The notes under the pieces were generated by a model. That model was not told where the DNA came from and searched no databases. It saw only the letters and a program-made list of their open reading frames with translations. Positions 5,405 to 12,599 of a stretch of 13,341 nt of DNA are shown piece by piece. Source of the stretch: an uncultured Collinsella sp. (GTDB taxonomy: Bacteria > Actinomycetota > Coriobacteriia > Coriobacteriales > Coriobacteriaceae); assembly GCA_902479205.1 (NCBI GenBank), contig CABSNX010000034.1, forward strand, positions 1-13,341, read 5' to 3'. The position numbers and the translations under genes were made by a program. The first letter of the stretch is position 1. The number at the start of each line of letters is the position of its first letter.

Positions 5405-6901
5405 TTACTCGCCCTCCGGGGTCTCGACGTCTTCCGCAGCAACAGCGTCATCGGTACCGTCAATGGCATCCACCGCGTCGACAGCCTCCAAGCTATCGTC
5501 CGCGACATCCTCGACATCAACGACCTCGACGGCGACGTCCTCGCTACCGTCCTCAAGCTCGTCCTCGAACTCCGAGAAGTCCTCGGCGCCCTCAAAGTCA
5601 AAGGCGCGCTGGCAAATGCGAACCTCGTCGCCGGCACGGCAACCGGCCTTTTCGAGCGCATCGTCAACACCCATGCGGGAAAACTTATGCTGCAGATAGA
5701 TGACGGCCTCCTCATTTTCCCAGTCGGTCTGGATAACCAAGCGCTCGATGGCGCGACCGACCACGCGGAAGGCACCGGGCTCCTCTTGGACAATACGGAA
5801 CCGCTTCTCGCGCTGCAGGCGGCGACGCTCCCACTCCTCATCGCGCAGATCGACCGGCTCATCAGAGACCGCCAGCTCAGCGCGGAGCTTAGCCACCTGC
5901 TCGCCCACGGCAAGCATCAACGTGTTGAGACCGGCACCCGTCACAGCGGACACGGCAAAGAACATATGGCCATCGTCGAGCGCCGCACGCTTAAGGTCGG
6001 CAATCTTGTCGGCCGTGCCCGGCGCATCGCACTTGTTGGCGACAACGATCTGCGGACGCTCCGAAAGCTCGGCACCATACTGCTCGAGCTCACGGTTGAT
6101 GATGCGATAGTCCTCAACCGGATCACGATCCTCAAACCCGCCCGTCATGTCAACGACATGCATGATCAGGGCCGTGCGCTCAATGTGGCGCAGGAACTGA
6201 TGGCCCAGGCCACGACCCTCGCTCGCGCCCTCGATGAGACCGGGGACGTCGGCAACGACGTAAGAATATTCGCCGGCACGCACCATGCCCAGATTGGGCA
6301 CGAGCGTGGTAAACGGGTAGTCGGCGATCTTGGGGCGGGCGGCACTCATGCGTGCAATGAGCGAAGACTTACCCACCGAGGGAAAGCCCACGAGCGCGGC
6401 ATCGGCCATAAGCTTCATCTCGAGCTCGATCCAGTGTTCCTCAGCCGGCTCGCCGAGCTGGGCAAACGCGGGCGCGCGGCGCACCGACGTCACAAAATGA
6501 GTGTTACCCAGACCGCCAGCACCACCGGGCGCCACGACAACGCGCTCGCCGTCGTGCACCAGGTCGGCAATCTCGAACATCGGGGTCTGCGTCTCGGGAT
6601 CGAGCTCGCGGACTACGGTGCCCATGGGGACTTTCAAAATCAGGTCCTCACCGCTTTTGCCGTTGCGGCGGGCACCCTGGCCATGCGTTCCGCGCTCAGC
6701 ACGAAAGTGATGCTTAAAGCGGTAATCGATCAGCGAGGACAGCTGAGCGTCGGCCTGAATGACGACGTTGCCGCCACGACCGCCGTCGCCGCCATCGGGG
6801 CCGCCCTTGGGAACAAATGCCTCGCGCCTAAACGACATGCATCCGGCTCCGCCGTCGCCGCCGCAAACGTTAATTCGGCTGATATCGGTGAACTGTGACA
6901 A
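5405..6901 (-). CDS. obgE: GTPase ObgE/CgtA, 50S assembly factor with long acidic tail
   Basis: Obg is an essential GTPase that binds 50S precursors and responds to (p)ppGpp. The 498-residue protein has three domains. The glycine-rich Obg fold (1-158) contains FRREAFVPKGGPDGGDGG. The G domain (about 160-340) has P-loop GFPSVGKSS at 172-180, switch I YPFTTLVPNLG, DVPG at 218-221, NKCD at 289-292 and SAVTG at 318-322. An OCT domain follows at about 350-430. After that come about 60 residues (437-498) made almost only of Asp, Glu, Val, Ala and Ser. The start is TTG at 6901 with AGGAGG eight bases upstream. That Shine-Dalgarno lies two bases after the T-run of the rpmA terminator, so transcription depends on read-through or an unseen promoter. 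First gene of obgE-nadD-yqeK-rsfS. Confidence 0.97.
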   Translation of the reverse strand: MSQFTDISRINVCGGDGGAGCMSFRREAFVPKGGPDGGDGGRGGNVVIQADAQLSSLIDYRFKHHFRAERGTHGQGARRNGKSGEDLILKVPMGTVVRELDPETQTPMFEIADLVHDGERVVVAPGGAGGLGNTHFVTSVRRAPAFAQLGEPAEEHWIELEMKLMADAALVGFPSVGKSSLIARMSAARPKIADYPFTTLVPNLGMVRAGEYSYVVADVPGLIEGASEGRGLGHQFLRHIERTALIMHVVDMTGGFEDRDPVEDYRIINRELEQYGAELSERPQIVVANKCDAPGTADKIADLKRAALDDGHMFFAVSAVTGAGLNTLMLAVGEQVAKLRAELAVSDEPVDLRDEEWERRRLQREKRFRIVQEEPGAFRVVGRAIERLVIQTDWENEEAVIYLQHKFSRMGVDDALEKAGCRAGDEVRICQRAFDFEGAEDFSEFEDELEDGSEDVAVEVVDVEDVADDSLEAVDAVDAIDGTDDAVAAEDVETPEGE

Positions 6902-6917
6902 CAGAATCGCCTCCTAC

Positions 6918-6961
6918 AAAAAAGAGGGAGACCCTTGAATCCTAAAACTCAAGTGCCTCCC
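6918..6961 (-). terminator. Intrinsic terminator or attenuator between rpmA and obgE
   Basis: On the minus strand GGGAGGCACTTGA pairs with TCAAGGGTCTCCC: about 12 pairs including one G-U, with one A-G mismatch and a loop of about 10 bases (6926-6961). TTTTTT follows at 6923-6918. It begins 25 bases after the rpmA stop. The T-run ends two bases before the obgE Shine-Dalgarno, so it probably lowers obgE expression relative to rplU-rpmA. Confidence 0.85.
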
Positions 6962-6986
6962 ACATATGTGCTCTATGAAGGGTGAA

Positions 6987-7244
6987 TTACGCGTTCGCGA
7001 GCGGGCGTACGCTGACCCTGTGCTTGATACCCTTGTGGAACTCAACGGTACCGTCGACCAGCGCGAACAGCGTGTCGTCCTTGCCACGGCCAACGTTCTC
7101 ACCCGGGTGGATGTGCGTGCCGTGCTGACGGACGAGAATCGTGCCCGTGGTTACCGTCTGGCCGGCATAGCGCTTCGTGCCAAGGCGCTGACCGCGGGAG
7201 TCACGGCCATTACGGGAGGAACCGAGTCCTTTTTTGTGTGCCAT
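6987..7244 (-). CDS. rpmA: 50S ribosomal protein bL27
   Basis: bL27 lies near the peptidyl-transferase centre, where its N-terminal tail reaches the tRNA ends. The 85-residue protein begins MAHKKGLGSSRNGRDS, followed by RLGTKRYAGQTV and the IHPGENVGRGKDDTLFA segment: full and normal length. ATG at 7244 has AGTAGGT about eight bases upstream. It lacks the N-terminal extension that the cysteine protease Prp (YsxB) removes in most Firmicutes. Consistently, no prp gene lies between rplU and rpmA, whose spacing is 33 bases. It is cotranscribed with rplU and followed by the hairpin terminator at 6918-6961. Confidence 0.97.
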   Translation of the reverse strand: MAHKKGLGSSRNGRDSRGQRLGTKRYAGQTVTTGTILVRQHGTHIHPGENVGRGKDDTLFALVDGTVEFHKGIKHRVSVRPLANA

Positions 7245-7277
7245 TGTGTATACCTACTCTTTCGTTACGAGTGTAAT

Positions 7278-7652
7278 CTACTCGGCGACGGGAGCCTCGG
7301 CAACAGCCTCAGCCTCTGCCTTGACAGCCTTCTTGGCGCGGGAGGTAGCCTGAACCTTCACGATCTTCAGCTTGGTGAGCTGCTGACGGTGACCCTTCAG
7401 ACGACGATAGCGCTTACGCTTGTGGAACTTGAAGACCAGCTGCTTCTCGCCCTTGAACTGCTCAACGATCTGAGCGGTAACCTTGGCCTTGGCCAGCTTG
7501 TCGGGATCGGTGACGATCTTCTTACCATCGTTGAGGAAGATAACCGGCAGGGTGATCTTATCGCCCTCATTGCCCTCGATCTTCTCGACGGTGATGACAT
7601 CGTCGGTGGCGACCTTGTACTGCTTGCCGCCCGTGTTAACGATTGCGTACAT
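7278..7652 (-). CDS. rplU: 50S ribosomal protein bL21
   Basis: bL21 is a 50S protein that binds 23S rRNA. It begins MYAIVNTGGKQYKV, the family's standard N-terminus, with KFHKRKRYRRLKGHRQ at about 74-89, the basic RNA-binding stretch. I chose ATG at 7652. An in-frame ATG seven codons upstream (7673) has no Shine-Dalgarno, and the codons between match no homologue I know, while AAGGG lies about ten bases before 7652. At 124 residues it is some 20 longer than typical, ending in an Ala/Glu/Val/Lys tail. The promoter at 7695-7723 gives a leader of only about 36 nt, too short for a structured L21 leader. Partner gene rpmA follows. Confidence 0.96.
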   Translation of the reverse strand: MYAIVNTGGKQYKVATDDVITVEKIEGNEGDKITLPVIFLNDGKKIVTDPDKLAKAKVTAQIVEQFKGEKQLVFKFHKRKRYRRLKGHRQQLTKLKIVKVQATSRAKKAVKAEAEAVAEAPVAE

Positions 7653-7694
7653 GTTTACTTGCCCTTCATGCATCAGTTAGTGCAACAGCCGAAT

Positions 7695-7723
7695 ATAGTA
7701 GCAGGCGATAATACCCCCGTCAA
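7695..7723 (-). promoter_or_regulatory. Sigma70 promoter for rplU-rpmA
   Basis: Minus-strand TTGACG (-35, 7723-7718; five of six matches) is followed by a 17-base spacer and TACTAT (-10, 7700-7695; four of six). The predicted start is near 7688. The -35 box contains the TGA stop of the DUF2344 gene (7722-7720). This is the best promoter match in the window, and it separates ribosomal-protein transcription from the upstream genes. Confidence 0.75.
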
Positions 7724-8532
7724 CGAGTATGTGGAGCAAATCCACAAGTTCGCACAGGTATGGGGCTGACGAGTCGGCCCTCGTCGTCCTCGCATGCTTG
7801 ATTCTGACGCTCGACATCGTAGGAGCAGATGGTCACGAGGTCTTGCATACCAGTGGAAACAATAGGTGCATCGACGCCCGGGGTCAAGCCCTGCAACAAA
7901 ACATCAGCGGCAGAAAGCAAAATTTCCGGACGCATGGAGCCCTCGTTATCGGCATGGGTGTCGAGCATGAGCACCAGATGGTCCGGGCGCTCCCCTGCCG
8001 AAATCTCATAGCCCACCAGAGTGTGGTCAAGGTCTAGGCGCTTGCTCTTCTTACCGCGTGCGTAGTCGATGCCGTGGCCGGCGCGCAGCGTGTCGATCGC
8101 AGCGCGCACCTCGTCGGCATCCACCGGTGCCTCAGGATCGAGATGCAAATCGATACGATAGGACAGACGCGTGAGTTGCGCCGTCAGCGCCGGCGTGCGC
8201 ACGTCGATGTATGCCGCCTCGATGGGGGCAAGATCGGCCGGAGAGGCAGCAGCCAGGCGCTCAAACGCCTCATCGAGGGCGACGAACTCGGTCATAAACA
8301 GGTCATACCACTCGCAGGTCGACGACGTGCCCACGGGCAGCGCCGACGAAAAGCCCACGCGCATGTGCGGAGAGAAGCCCTGCGTCACGGCATAGGGCAG
8401 CCCCGCGCGACGTACGATGCGCTCAATGGTATGAATCACTTCGAGATGGCCCAGGTACTTAAGACGGTCGCGCTTGCCATAGCGAACGCGAAGCCTAAAG
8501 AGCGAGGGATTGTCGGTCAAGCGCTCACTCAT
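7720..8532 (-). CDS. TIGR03936/DUF2344 radical-SAM-linked protein, function unknown
   Basis: The 270-residue protein belongs, by its N-terminus, to the DUF2344 family, encoded next to or fused with TIGR03960 radical SAM proteins. Visible family features are LRVRYGKRDRLKYLGHLE at about 14-31, an ERIVRRAGLPYAVTQGFSPH stretch and the following FSSALPVG. It has no cysteine cluster, signal peptide or membrane segment, so it is probably a cytosolic partner or substrate-handling subunit of the enzyme before it. ATG at 8532 overlaps the radical SAM stop (ATGA), so the two are translationally coupled and probably made in matched amounts. The stop at 7720-7722 lies inside the -35 box of rplU. The last 40 residues look poorly conserved. 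No reaction is known to me for this family. Confidence 0.85.
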   Translation of the reverse strand: MSERLTDNPSLFRLRVRYGKRDRLKYLGHLEVIHTIERIVRRAGLPYAVTQGFSPHMRVGFSSALPVGTSSTCEWYDLFMTEFVALDEAFERLAAASPADLAPIEAAYIDVRTPALTAQLTRLSYRIDLHLDPEAPVDADEVRAAIDTLRAGHGIDYARGKKSKRLDLDHTLVGYEISAGERPDHLVLMLDTHADNEGSMRPEILLSAADVLLQGLTPGVDAPIVSTGMQDLVTICSYDVERQNQACEDDEGRLVSPIPVRTCGFAPHTR

Positions 8533-10406
8533 GCGCGATCACCCACCAATACGTTCTTGGCATGGAGCGTGGGGCAGATTCCGCAGCCGGTGCACGACGT
8601 GCGGGTGCAGTCGGGCGTCGTGACGCCCTCCAGCGAGCGGCGGTATTCGCGCTCGAGAAAGCCGCGCGAGCAACCGGGGCTCACGTGCTCCCAGGGCAGG
8701 TGCCAGTCCAGTTCGTAGGGCAGGTGCACGAGCTCCTTGAGATCGATACCGTTTTTGGCCGCAGCCGACTTCCAGTTGTCGAGCGAAAAATGCTCCACCC
8801 AGGCGTCAAAACGCGAGCCCGCACGCCAGGCGTCGATGATGACCGGCGTCATGTCACGGCCGGCGCGGGACAGCGCGGCCTCGACGAGCGAGGTCTCGGC
8901 ATCGTGGTAGTGCACGCGGACCGCACGGTTTCGCACGCTCGTGATGAGCAGCTTTTGGCGACGCTTGACGTCGTCGTAATCGAGCTGCGGGCACCATTGG
9001 AACGGCGTGGCGGCCTTGGGGATAAACACCGACACCGAGATGGACACCGAGATGGAGCCGCGGCGCGCCTTGGGAACCATGGAGCGGCCGAGCTCGAGCA
9101 CATGGTCGGCCAGATTGGCGATGGCCACGATATCCTCGTCGCGCTCGCCGGGAAGGCCCATCATGAAGTAGAGCTTCATGCGGTTCCAGCCCGCCTCAAA
9201 GGCCGCCTTGGCCGCACGGTCCAAGTCCTCCTCGGTCACGTTCTTGTTGATGATGTCGCGCATGCGCTGACTGCCGGCTTCGGGGGCAAACGTCAGGCCG
9301 CCCTTCTTTTCGCCGGCGACCGACTCGGCCATATCCACACCAAACGAATCCAGGCGCTGCGAGGGAATGGACACGCGAATGCCCGTATCTTCCAGACGGC
9401 GGTTAAGGCGACCGAGCACATCGCGGATGCAGGAGTGATCGGTGGTCGAAAGCGAGGTAAGCGACACCTCGTCATAGCCGGTCTTTTCCAGGCCCTGGAT
9501 CACCGAGGACACAATCTGGTCGGCCGAGCGCTCGCGCACCGGACGATACGTCATGCCGGCCTGGCAAAAACGGCAGCCGCGGGCACAGCCGCGCAGAATC
9601 TCGATCGACAGGCGATCGTGAACGAGCTGCGCGTAGGGCACGCACGACTGCGACAGCGGATTGGTAGCTCCAAAGTCCTCAACGACGCGCTTATAGACCA
9701 CCGGCGGGACGTCCTTGCCTTCGCGCGGCACGGTGTAGCCATGCGGCGAGCAGGGCTCGTCATAGCGCACCTCATACAGAGACGGCACATAGGTACCGGC
9801 GACCGTCGCGAGCTGCTCGACAATCTGAGCGCGCGAGACGCCCTCGTCGCGCAAGCGGCGATGCAGTTGGCAAACCTCGAGCAGCGACTCCTCGCCCTCG
9901 CCAATGAGGATGGCATCGAAGAAGGCTGCATACGGCTCGGGGTTATAGACCGAGGGACCACCGGCAATGATGATGGGGTCGTCCTCGGTTCGGTCGGCCG
10001 CCAGCAGCGGAATGCCGGCCAGATCGAGGGCCTCGAGGAAGTTGGTGACAGCCATCTCGTGAGGCACATGCATGCCGACGATATCGAACGAGGCCACGGG
10101 TGCCGCGCCCTCGAGCGACAGCAGCGGGATACCAGCCTCGCGCATGGCATCGCCCATATCGGGCCACGGCACATAGCCGCGCTCGCAGGAAATGCCCTCG
10201 GCCTGATTGAGGATGTTGTACAGGATGGCAATACCCTGGTTGGGTAGGCCAACCTCGTACACATCCGGGTAAATCATGCAGCAACGATAGTCGGCATCGG
10301 CCTTGGAGAGCGTGCCCCACTCATGGTCGATATAGCGACTCGGCTTCTCGACCTTTGCGAGCAGGGGCTCAATCAAATGAAAACAGTCTTGGTACACAGC
10401 GCGCAA
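8529..10406 (-). CDS. TIGR03960-family radical SAM protein with C-terminal Cys cluster, function unknown
   Basis: This 625-residue protein is a radical SAM enzyme of the TIGR03960 type. The N-terminal 1-250 resembles the Rossmann-like 'B12-binding' domain: YPDVYEVGLPNQG at 46-58 and IIIAGGPSVYNPEPYA at 145-160. I do not see the DxHxxG cobalamin motif, so actual B12 binding is doubtful. The radical SAM domain follows, with CARGCRFC supplying Cys274, Cys278 and Cys281 for the 4Fe-4S cluster, and GLPGERDEDI at 417-426. The end carries Cys600, Cys605, Cys608 and Cys611, a possible second Fe-S site. A 12-bp tandem repeat codes for SISV twice near 451-458. I chose TTG at 10406 because AGGGG lies six bases upstream; GTG three codons later is possible. 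It follows the DUF697-like gene by 9 bases and overlaps its DUF2344 partner by 4. Substrate unknown. Confidence 0.9.
   Translation of the reverse strand: MRAVYQDCFHLIEPLLAKVEKPSRYIDHEWGTLSKADADYRCCMIYPDVYEVGLPNQGIAILYNILNQAEGISCERGYVPWPDMGDAMREAGIPLLSLEGAAPVASFDIVGMHVPHEMAVTNFLEALDLAGIPLLAADRTEDDPIIIAGGPSVYNPEPYAAFFDAILIGEGEESLLEVCQLHRRLRDEGVSRAQIVEQLATVAGTYVPSLYEVRYDEPCSPHGYTVPREGKDVPPVVYKRVVEDFGATNPLSQSCVPYAQLVHDRLSIEILRGCARGCRFCQAGMTYRPVRERSADQIVSSVIQGLEKTGYDEVSLTSLSTTDHSCIRDVLGRLNRRLEDTGIRVSIPSQRLDSFGVDMAESVAGEKKGGLTFAPEAGSQRMRDIINKNVTEEDLDRAAKAAFEAGWNRMKLYFMMGLPGERDEDIVAIANLADHVLELGRSMVPKARRGSISVSISVSVFIPKAATPFQWCPQLDYDDVKRRQKLLITSVRNRAVRVHYHDAETSLVEAALSRAGRDMTPVIIDAWRAGSRFDAWVEHFSLDNWKSAAAKNGIDLKELVHLPYELDWHLPWEHVSPGCSRGFLEREYRRSLEGVTTPDCTRTSCTGCGICPTLHAKNVLVGDRA
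9031..9054. repeat. 12-bp perfect tandem duplication inside the radical SAM gene
   Basis: GACACCGAGATG occurs twice back to back, in frame. It codes for Ser-Ile-Ser-Val twice within a run of alternating Ser and hydrophobic residues (a beta strand) just before FIPKAATPFQW. The frame stays open. It may be a recent duplication of four residues or simply a repetitive strand. Confidence 0.8.
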
Positions 10407-10415
10407 AAGAAACCC

Positions 10416-11345
10416 CTAAGCAGCGAGATCAGATGCGTCCTCAATGGGACCCATGGGACGAGTAGCGCCGGCAACCGTGGTCACCAGGTCGCGAACGCGC
10501 GAGAACGTGGCGGCAGCCACCTCGTTGGCACGGCTGTAGTCGATGTCGCGCTCGTACAGCGAAACGAGCGCACGGCCCATGCCATAGGTGCCCGCGGCGG
10601 CGGTCAGCGCCTTGACGGCAAACCCAATATGCGGCGTCTGCTTTACCAGGGCGCGGGTGACGGCGCGGAGCACCAAGCCGCCGGCAAGCACGCCCGCGAC
10701 CTCATAGCCGCGCTCGGGCTTTATGCCGCGTCCAAAGATGGCCGCGAGCTCAAAGAGCATGCCCACCTGCGCCAGCGCCATAACGGGATAATCGGCCCCC
10801 GGCAAAAACACCAGCGCGCCCGTCGCCATATTGGTAAGCGCGCACGAGGTGATGATGCGGTTAGCGGCAGCGATACGCATAAAGGTGAAGTTCGCCGCAA
10901 AGGCTGTCTCCTTGTCCGTGCGGTCGAGAATCCAGCGGGCAAGCGTCTCGAGCAGATACGTCTTATCGGTGGCCGCCACCGCGCCGAGCATGGGCGTGGA
11001 TTCCTGGATAAAAGGCACCTCGACAGCGGACTCGGCAAGCACGCACACGGGGGCGCCGGCAATCACAAGCTCCTGTACAGCGCTCTCAAGACGGTCGGAT
11101 CCGCACGAAAGGACCAGCACCACGTCGGTATCGGTCTTGGGGACGATACGATCCTCACCCAGGCGCTCAACTCGCACAATGCCCGACGTCGTCTGCGGCA
11201 CGAAGGCATCGCGCACCGTCTCGACCAAAAAACGCGAGGCAGACGAATCGAGGTAGACGGACACGCGTACCGGCGTGTCGGAATCCTTCTTGGTGGTCGC
11301 GCCCATCTTAAAGACGCGGGTCAGCTTGTCCACGGGAATCTTCAT
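10416..11345 (-). CDS. DUF697-like membrane-associated protein, function unknown
   Basis: This 309-residue protein is not one I can name. Residues 27-112 look like a small Rossmann-type alpha/beta domain: strands VRVSVYLD and TDVVLVLS, helix, then APVCVLAE. The layout recalls the second half of a GTPase but has no P-loop and no NKxD. Residues about 150-266 resemble DUF697 (YcjF-type): a hydrophobic run, LPGADYPVMALAQVGMLFELAAIFG at 181-205, an AGVLAGGLVL segment and AAGTYGMGRALVSLYE. DUF697 domains usually accompany dynamin- or Era-like GTPases at membranes. ATG at 11345 has GGAGGGG seven bases upstream. It lies 18 bases after rodA and 9 before the radical SAM gene, so it is probably cotranscribed with both. 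The DUF697 match is by remembered pattern (moderate confidence); any role in cell elongation or with the radical SAM enzyme is guesswork. Confidence 0.7.
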   Translation of the reverse strand: MKIPVDKLTRVFKMGATTKKDSDTPVRVSVYLDSSASRFLVETVRDAFVPQTTSGIVRVERLGEDRIVPKTDTDVVLVLSCGSDRLESAVQELVIAGAPVCVLAESAVEVPFIQESTPMLGAVAATDKTYLLETLARWILDRTDKETAFAANFTFMRIAAANRIITSCALTNMATGALVFLPGADYPVMALAQVGMLFELAAIFGRGIKPERGYEVAGVLAGGLVLRAVTRALVKQTPHIGFAVKALTAAAGTYGMGRALVSLYERDIDYSRANEVAAATFSRVRDLVTTVAGATRPMGPIEDASDLAA

Positions 11346-11363
11346 AGCAAACCCCTCCAGCGG

Positions 11364-12590
11364 TTACGCGGCGCCCGAACGATGCCGCCATATGGATTGT
11401 ACGATACCCACCGTCAGCAACTGAATCATCATCGACGACGAACCAAAACTAATGAACGGCAGCGGAATACCGGTAATCGGCATCATGCCGATGCACATGC
11501 CGATGTTCTCGAAGGTCTGGAACGCCCACATGCCGACGATGCCCACGCACGATAGGCGCAAGAACAGCGACTCGCACTTAAAGGCGACGCGAATCGTCGA
11601 GAATATGAGCAGCACGTACAGGCACAGCAGCAAAAAGGAGCCGCAGAAGCCAAAGGTCTCGGACAAAAAGGCAAAGACGAAGTCGGTATGGAACTCGGGC
11701 AGAAAGCCACCGGCAGACTGCGTCGCATGGCCCAGCCCTTTACCGAAAAAGCCACCCGAGCCGACGGCAATGAGCGACTGCTGCAGGTTGTAGGCATCAT
11801 CCGAATCGGCATTATCGGGGTCGATAAAGACGGTCAGTCGGTTCATCTGGTACTGCTTGATCAAAACGTCATGGCCCAAAAGAGAATCGAGCACCGAATC
11901 GAGCGCCAGGATGAGCGCCACCAGGCCCACAAGCAGCGCCAAGGTCGACAGCACCCATTCGCGACGCGCACCGCTCATGCAGATCACAACGGCACCCGAC
12001 ACCAACACGACCAGGCCCGAACCCAGGTCGCCCATGGCGACGACGGCCAAAAACGGAACGGAGAGCATGCCGCAGAGCTTAATGTAGTCGCGGGCGGTAT
12101 CGATGCGGCCGTTGTACTGCGAACCAAGCGTGGCGATAAAGAAGATCGTGATGAGCTTGGCGAGCTCGACCGGCTGGAAGGTAAGACCGATACCGGGAAT
12201 CTTGATCCAGCCCGTCATTCCTAAGCCGCCCGTATAGGACAGCCCCGGAATCTTGGGCGAGAAAATCACAATGAGGTCGATGACGAGCAGCGCCGTCGAG
12301 AAGTTAGAGATGCCGCGCAGATCGGTACGCCAGACGAGCACCGCAAGCACCGCACCGATGCCGATGCCCAACAGGTGGCGCGAGAATGAGGCGTCGGCCT
12401 TAAACTGCGAGGCCGACCAAATGATGATGGCGCCATAGGCTACGAGCGCCAAGGCTGCCAGCAGCACGCCGATGTGCACCTTCTGGCGAAACGTACCGCG
12501 CGAGGCCGAAAGCTGCTTGTTGACACGGTCCAGGCTGCTGCGAGAACCGGTTTTAGTTGAGCGGAACAGGTCCGCCGGCGAAAAATCCAT
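11364..12590 (-). CDS. rodA: SEDS peptidoglycan glycosyltransferase RodA
   Basis: RodA polymerises lipid II into glycan strands and works with PBP2 in the elongation complex. The 408-residue protein has about 35 cytoplasmic residues, then some ten membrane helices. SEDS signatures are present: FQPVELAKL at 138-146, GDLGSG at 187-192, GSGGFFGKG at 277-285, FLPEFHTDFVFAFLSETFG at 296-314, and FENIGMCIGMMPITGIPLPF at 360-379 with FGSSS. The extracellular loop around FIDPDNADSDDAYN aligns with the region holding the catalytic Asp (D262 in E. coli), but the usual Gly-Ala-Gly before the Tyr is Asp-Asp-Ala here. ATG at 12590 has AGGAGG six bases upstream; that Shine-Dalgarno overlaps the PBP2 stop nine bases away. 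It is called RodA rather than FtsW because of the pairing with PBP2 and the HTDFVFA/IPLPF forms. Confidence 0.93.
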   Translation of the reverse strand: MDFSPADLFRSTKTGSRSSLDRVNKQLSASRGTFRQKVHIGVLLAALALVAYGAIIIWSASQFKADASFSRHLLGIGIGAVLAVLVWRTDLRGISNFSTALLVIDLIVIFSPKIPGLSYTGGLGMTGWIKIPGIGLTFQPVELAKLITIFFIATLGSQYNGRIDTARDYIKLCGMLSVPFLAVVAMGDLGSGLVVLVSGAVVICMSGARREWVLSTLALLVGLVALILALDSVLDSLLGHDVLIKQYQMNRLTVFIDPDNADSDDAYNLQQSLIAVGSGGFFGKGLGHATQSAGGFLPEFHTDFVFAFLSETFGFCGSFLLLCLYVLLIFSTIRVAFKCESLFLRLSCVGIVGMWAFQTFENIGMCIGMMPITGIPLPFISFGSSSMMIQLLTVGIVQSIWRHRSGAA

Positions 12591-12599
12591 CGCAACCTC

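Noticed and set aside
5687..6898. 403-codon plus-strand frame
   Set aside because: Mirror of obgE, whose G motifs prove the minus-strand reading.
7653..7688. Structured L21 leader regulating rplU
   Set aside because: Only about 36 nt of leader follow the predicted start site and no stable hairpin is visible.
8562..10247. 561-codon open frame on the plus strand
   Set aside because: Entirely antisense to the radical SAM gene; Arg/Gly/His-rich with no domain and no ribosome site.
10323..11555. 410-codon plus-strand frame
   Set aside because: Antisense to the DUF697-like gene and its flanks; composition typical of a shadow frame.
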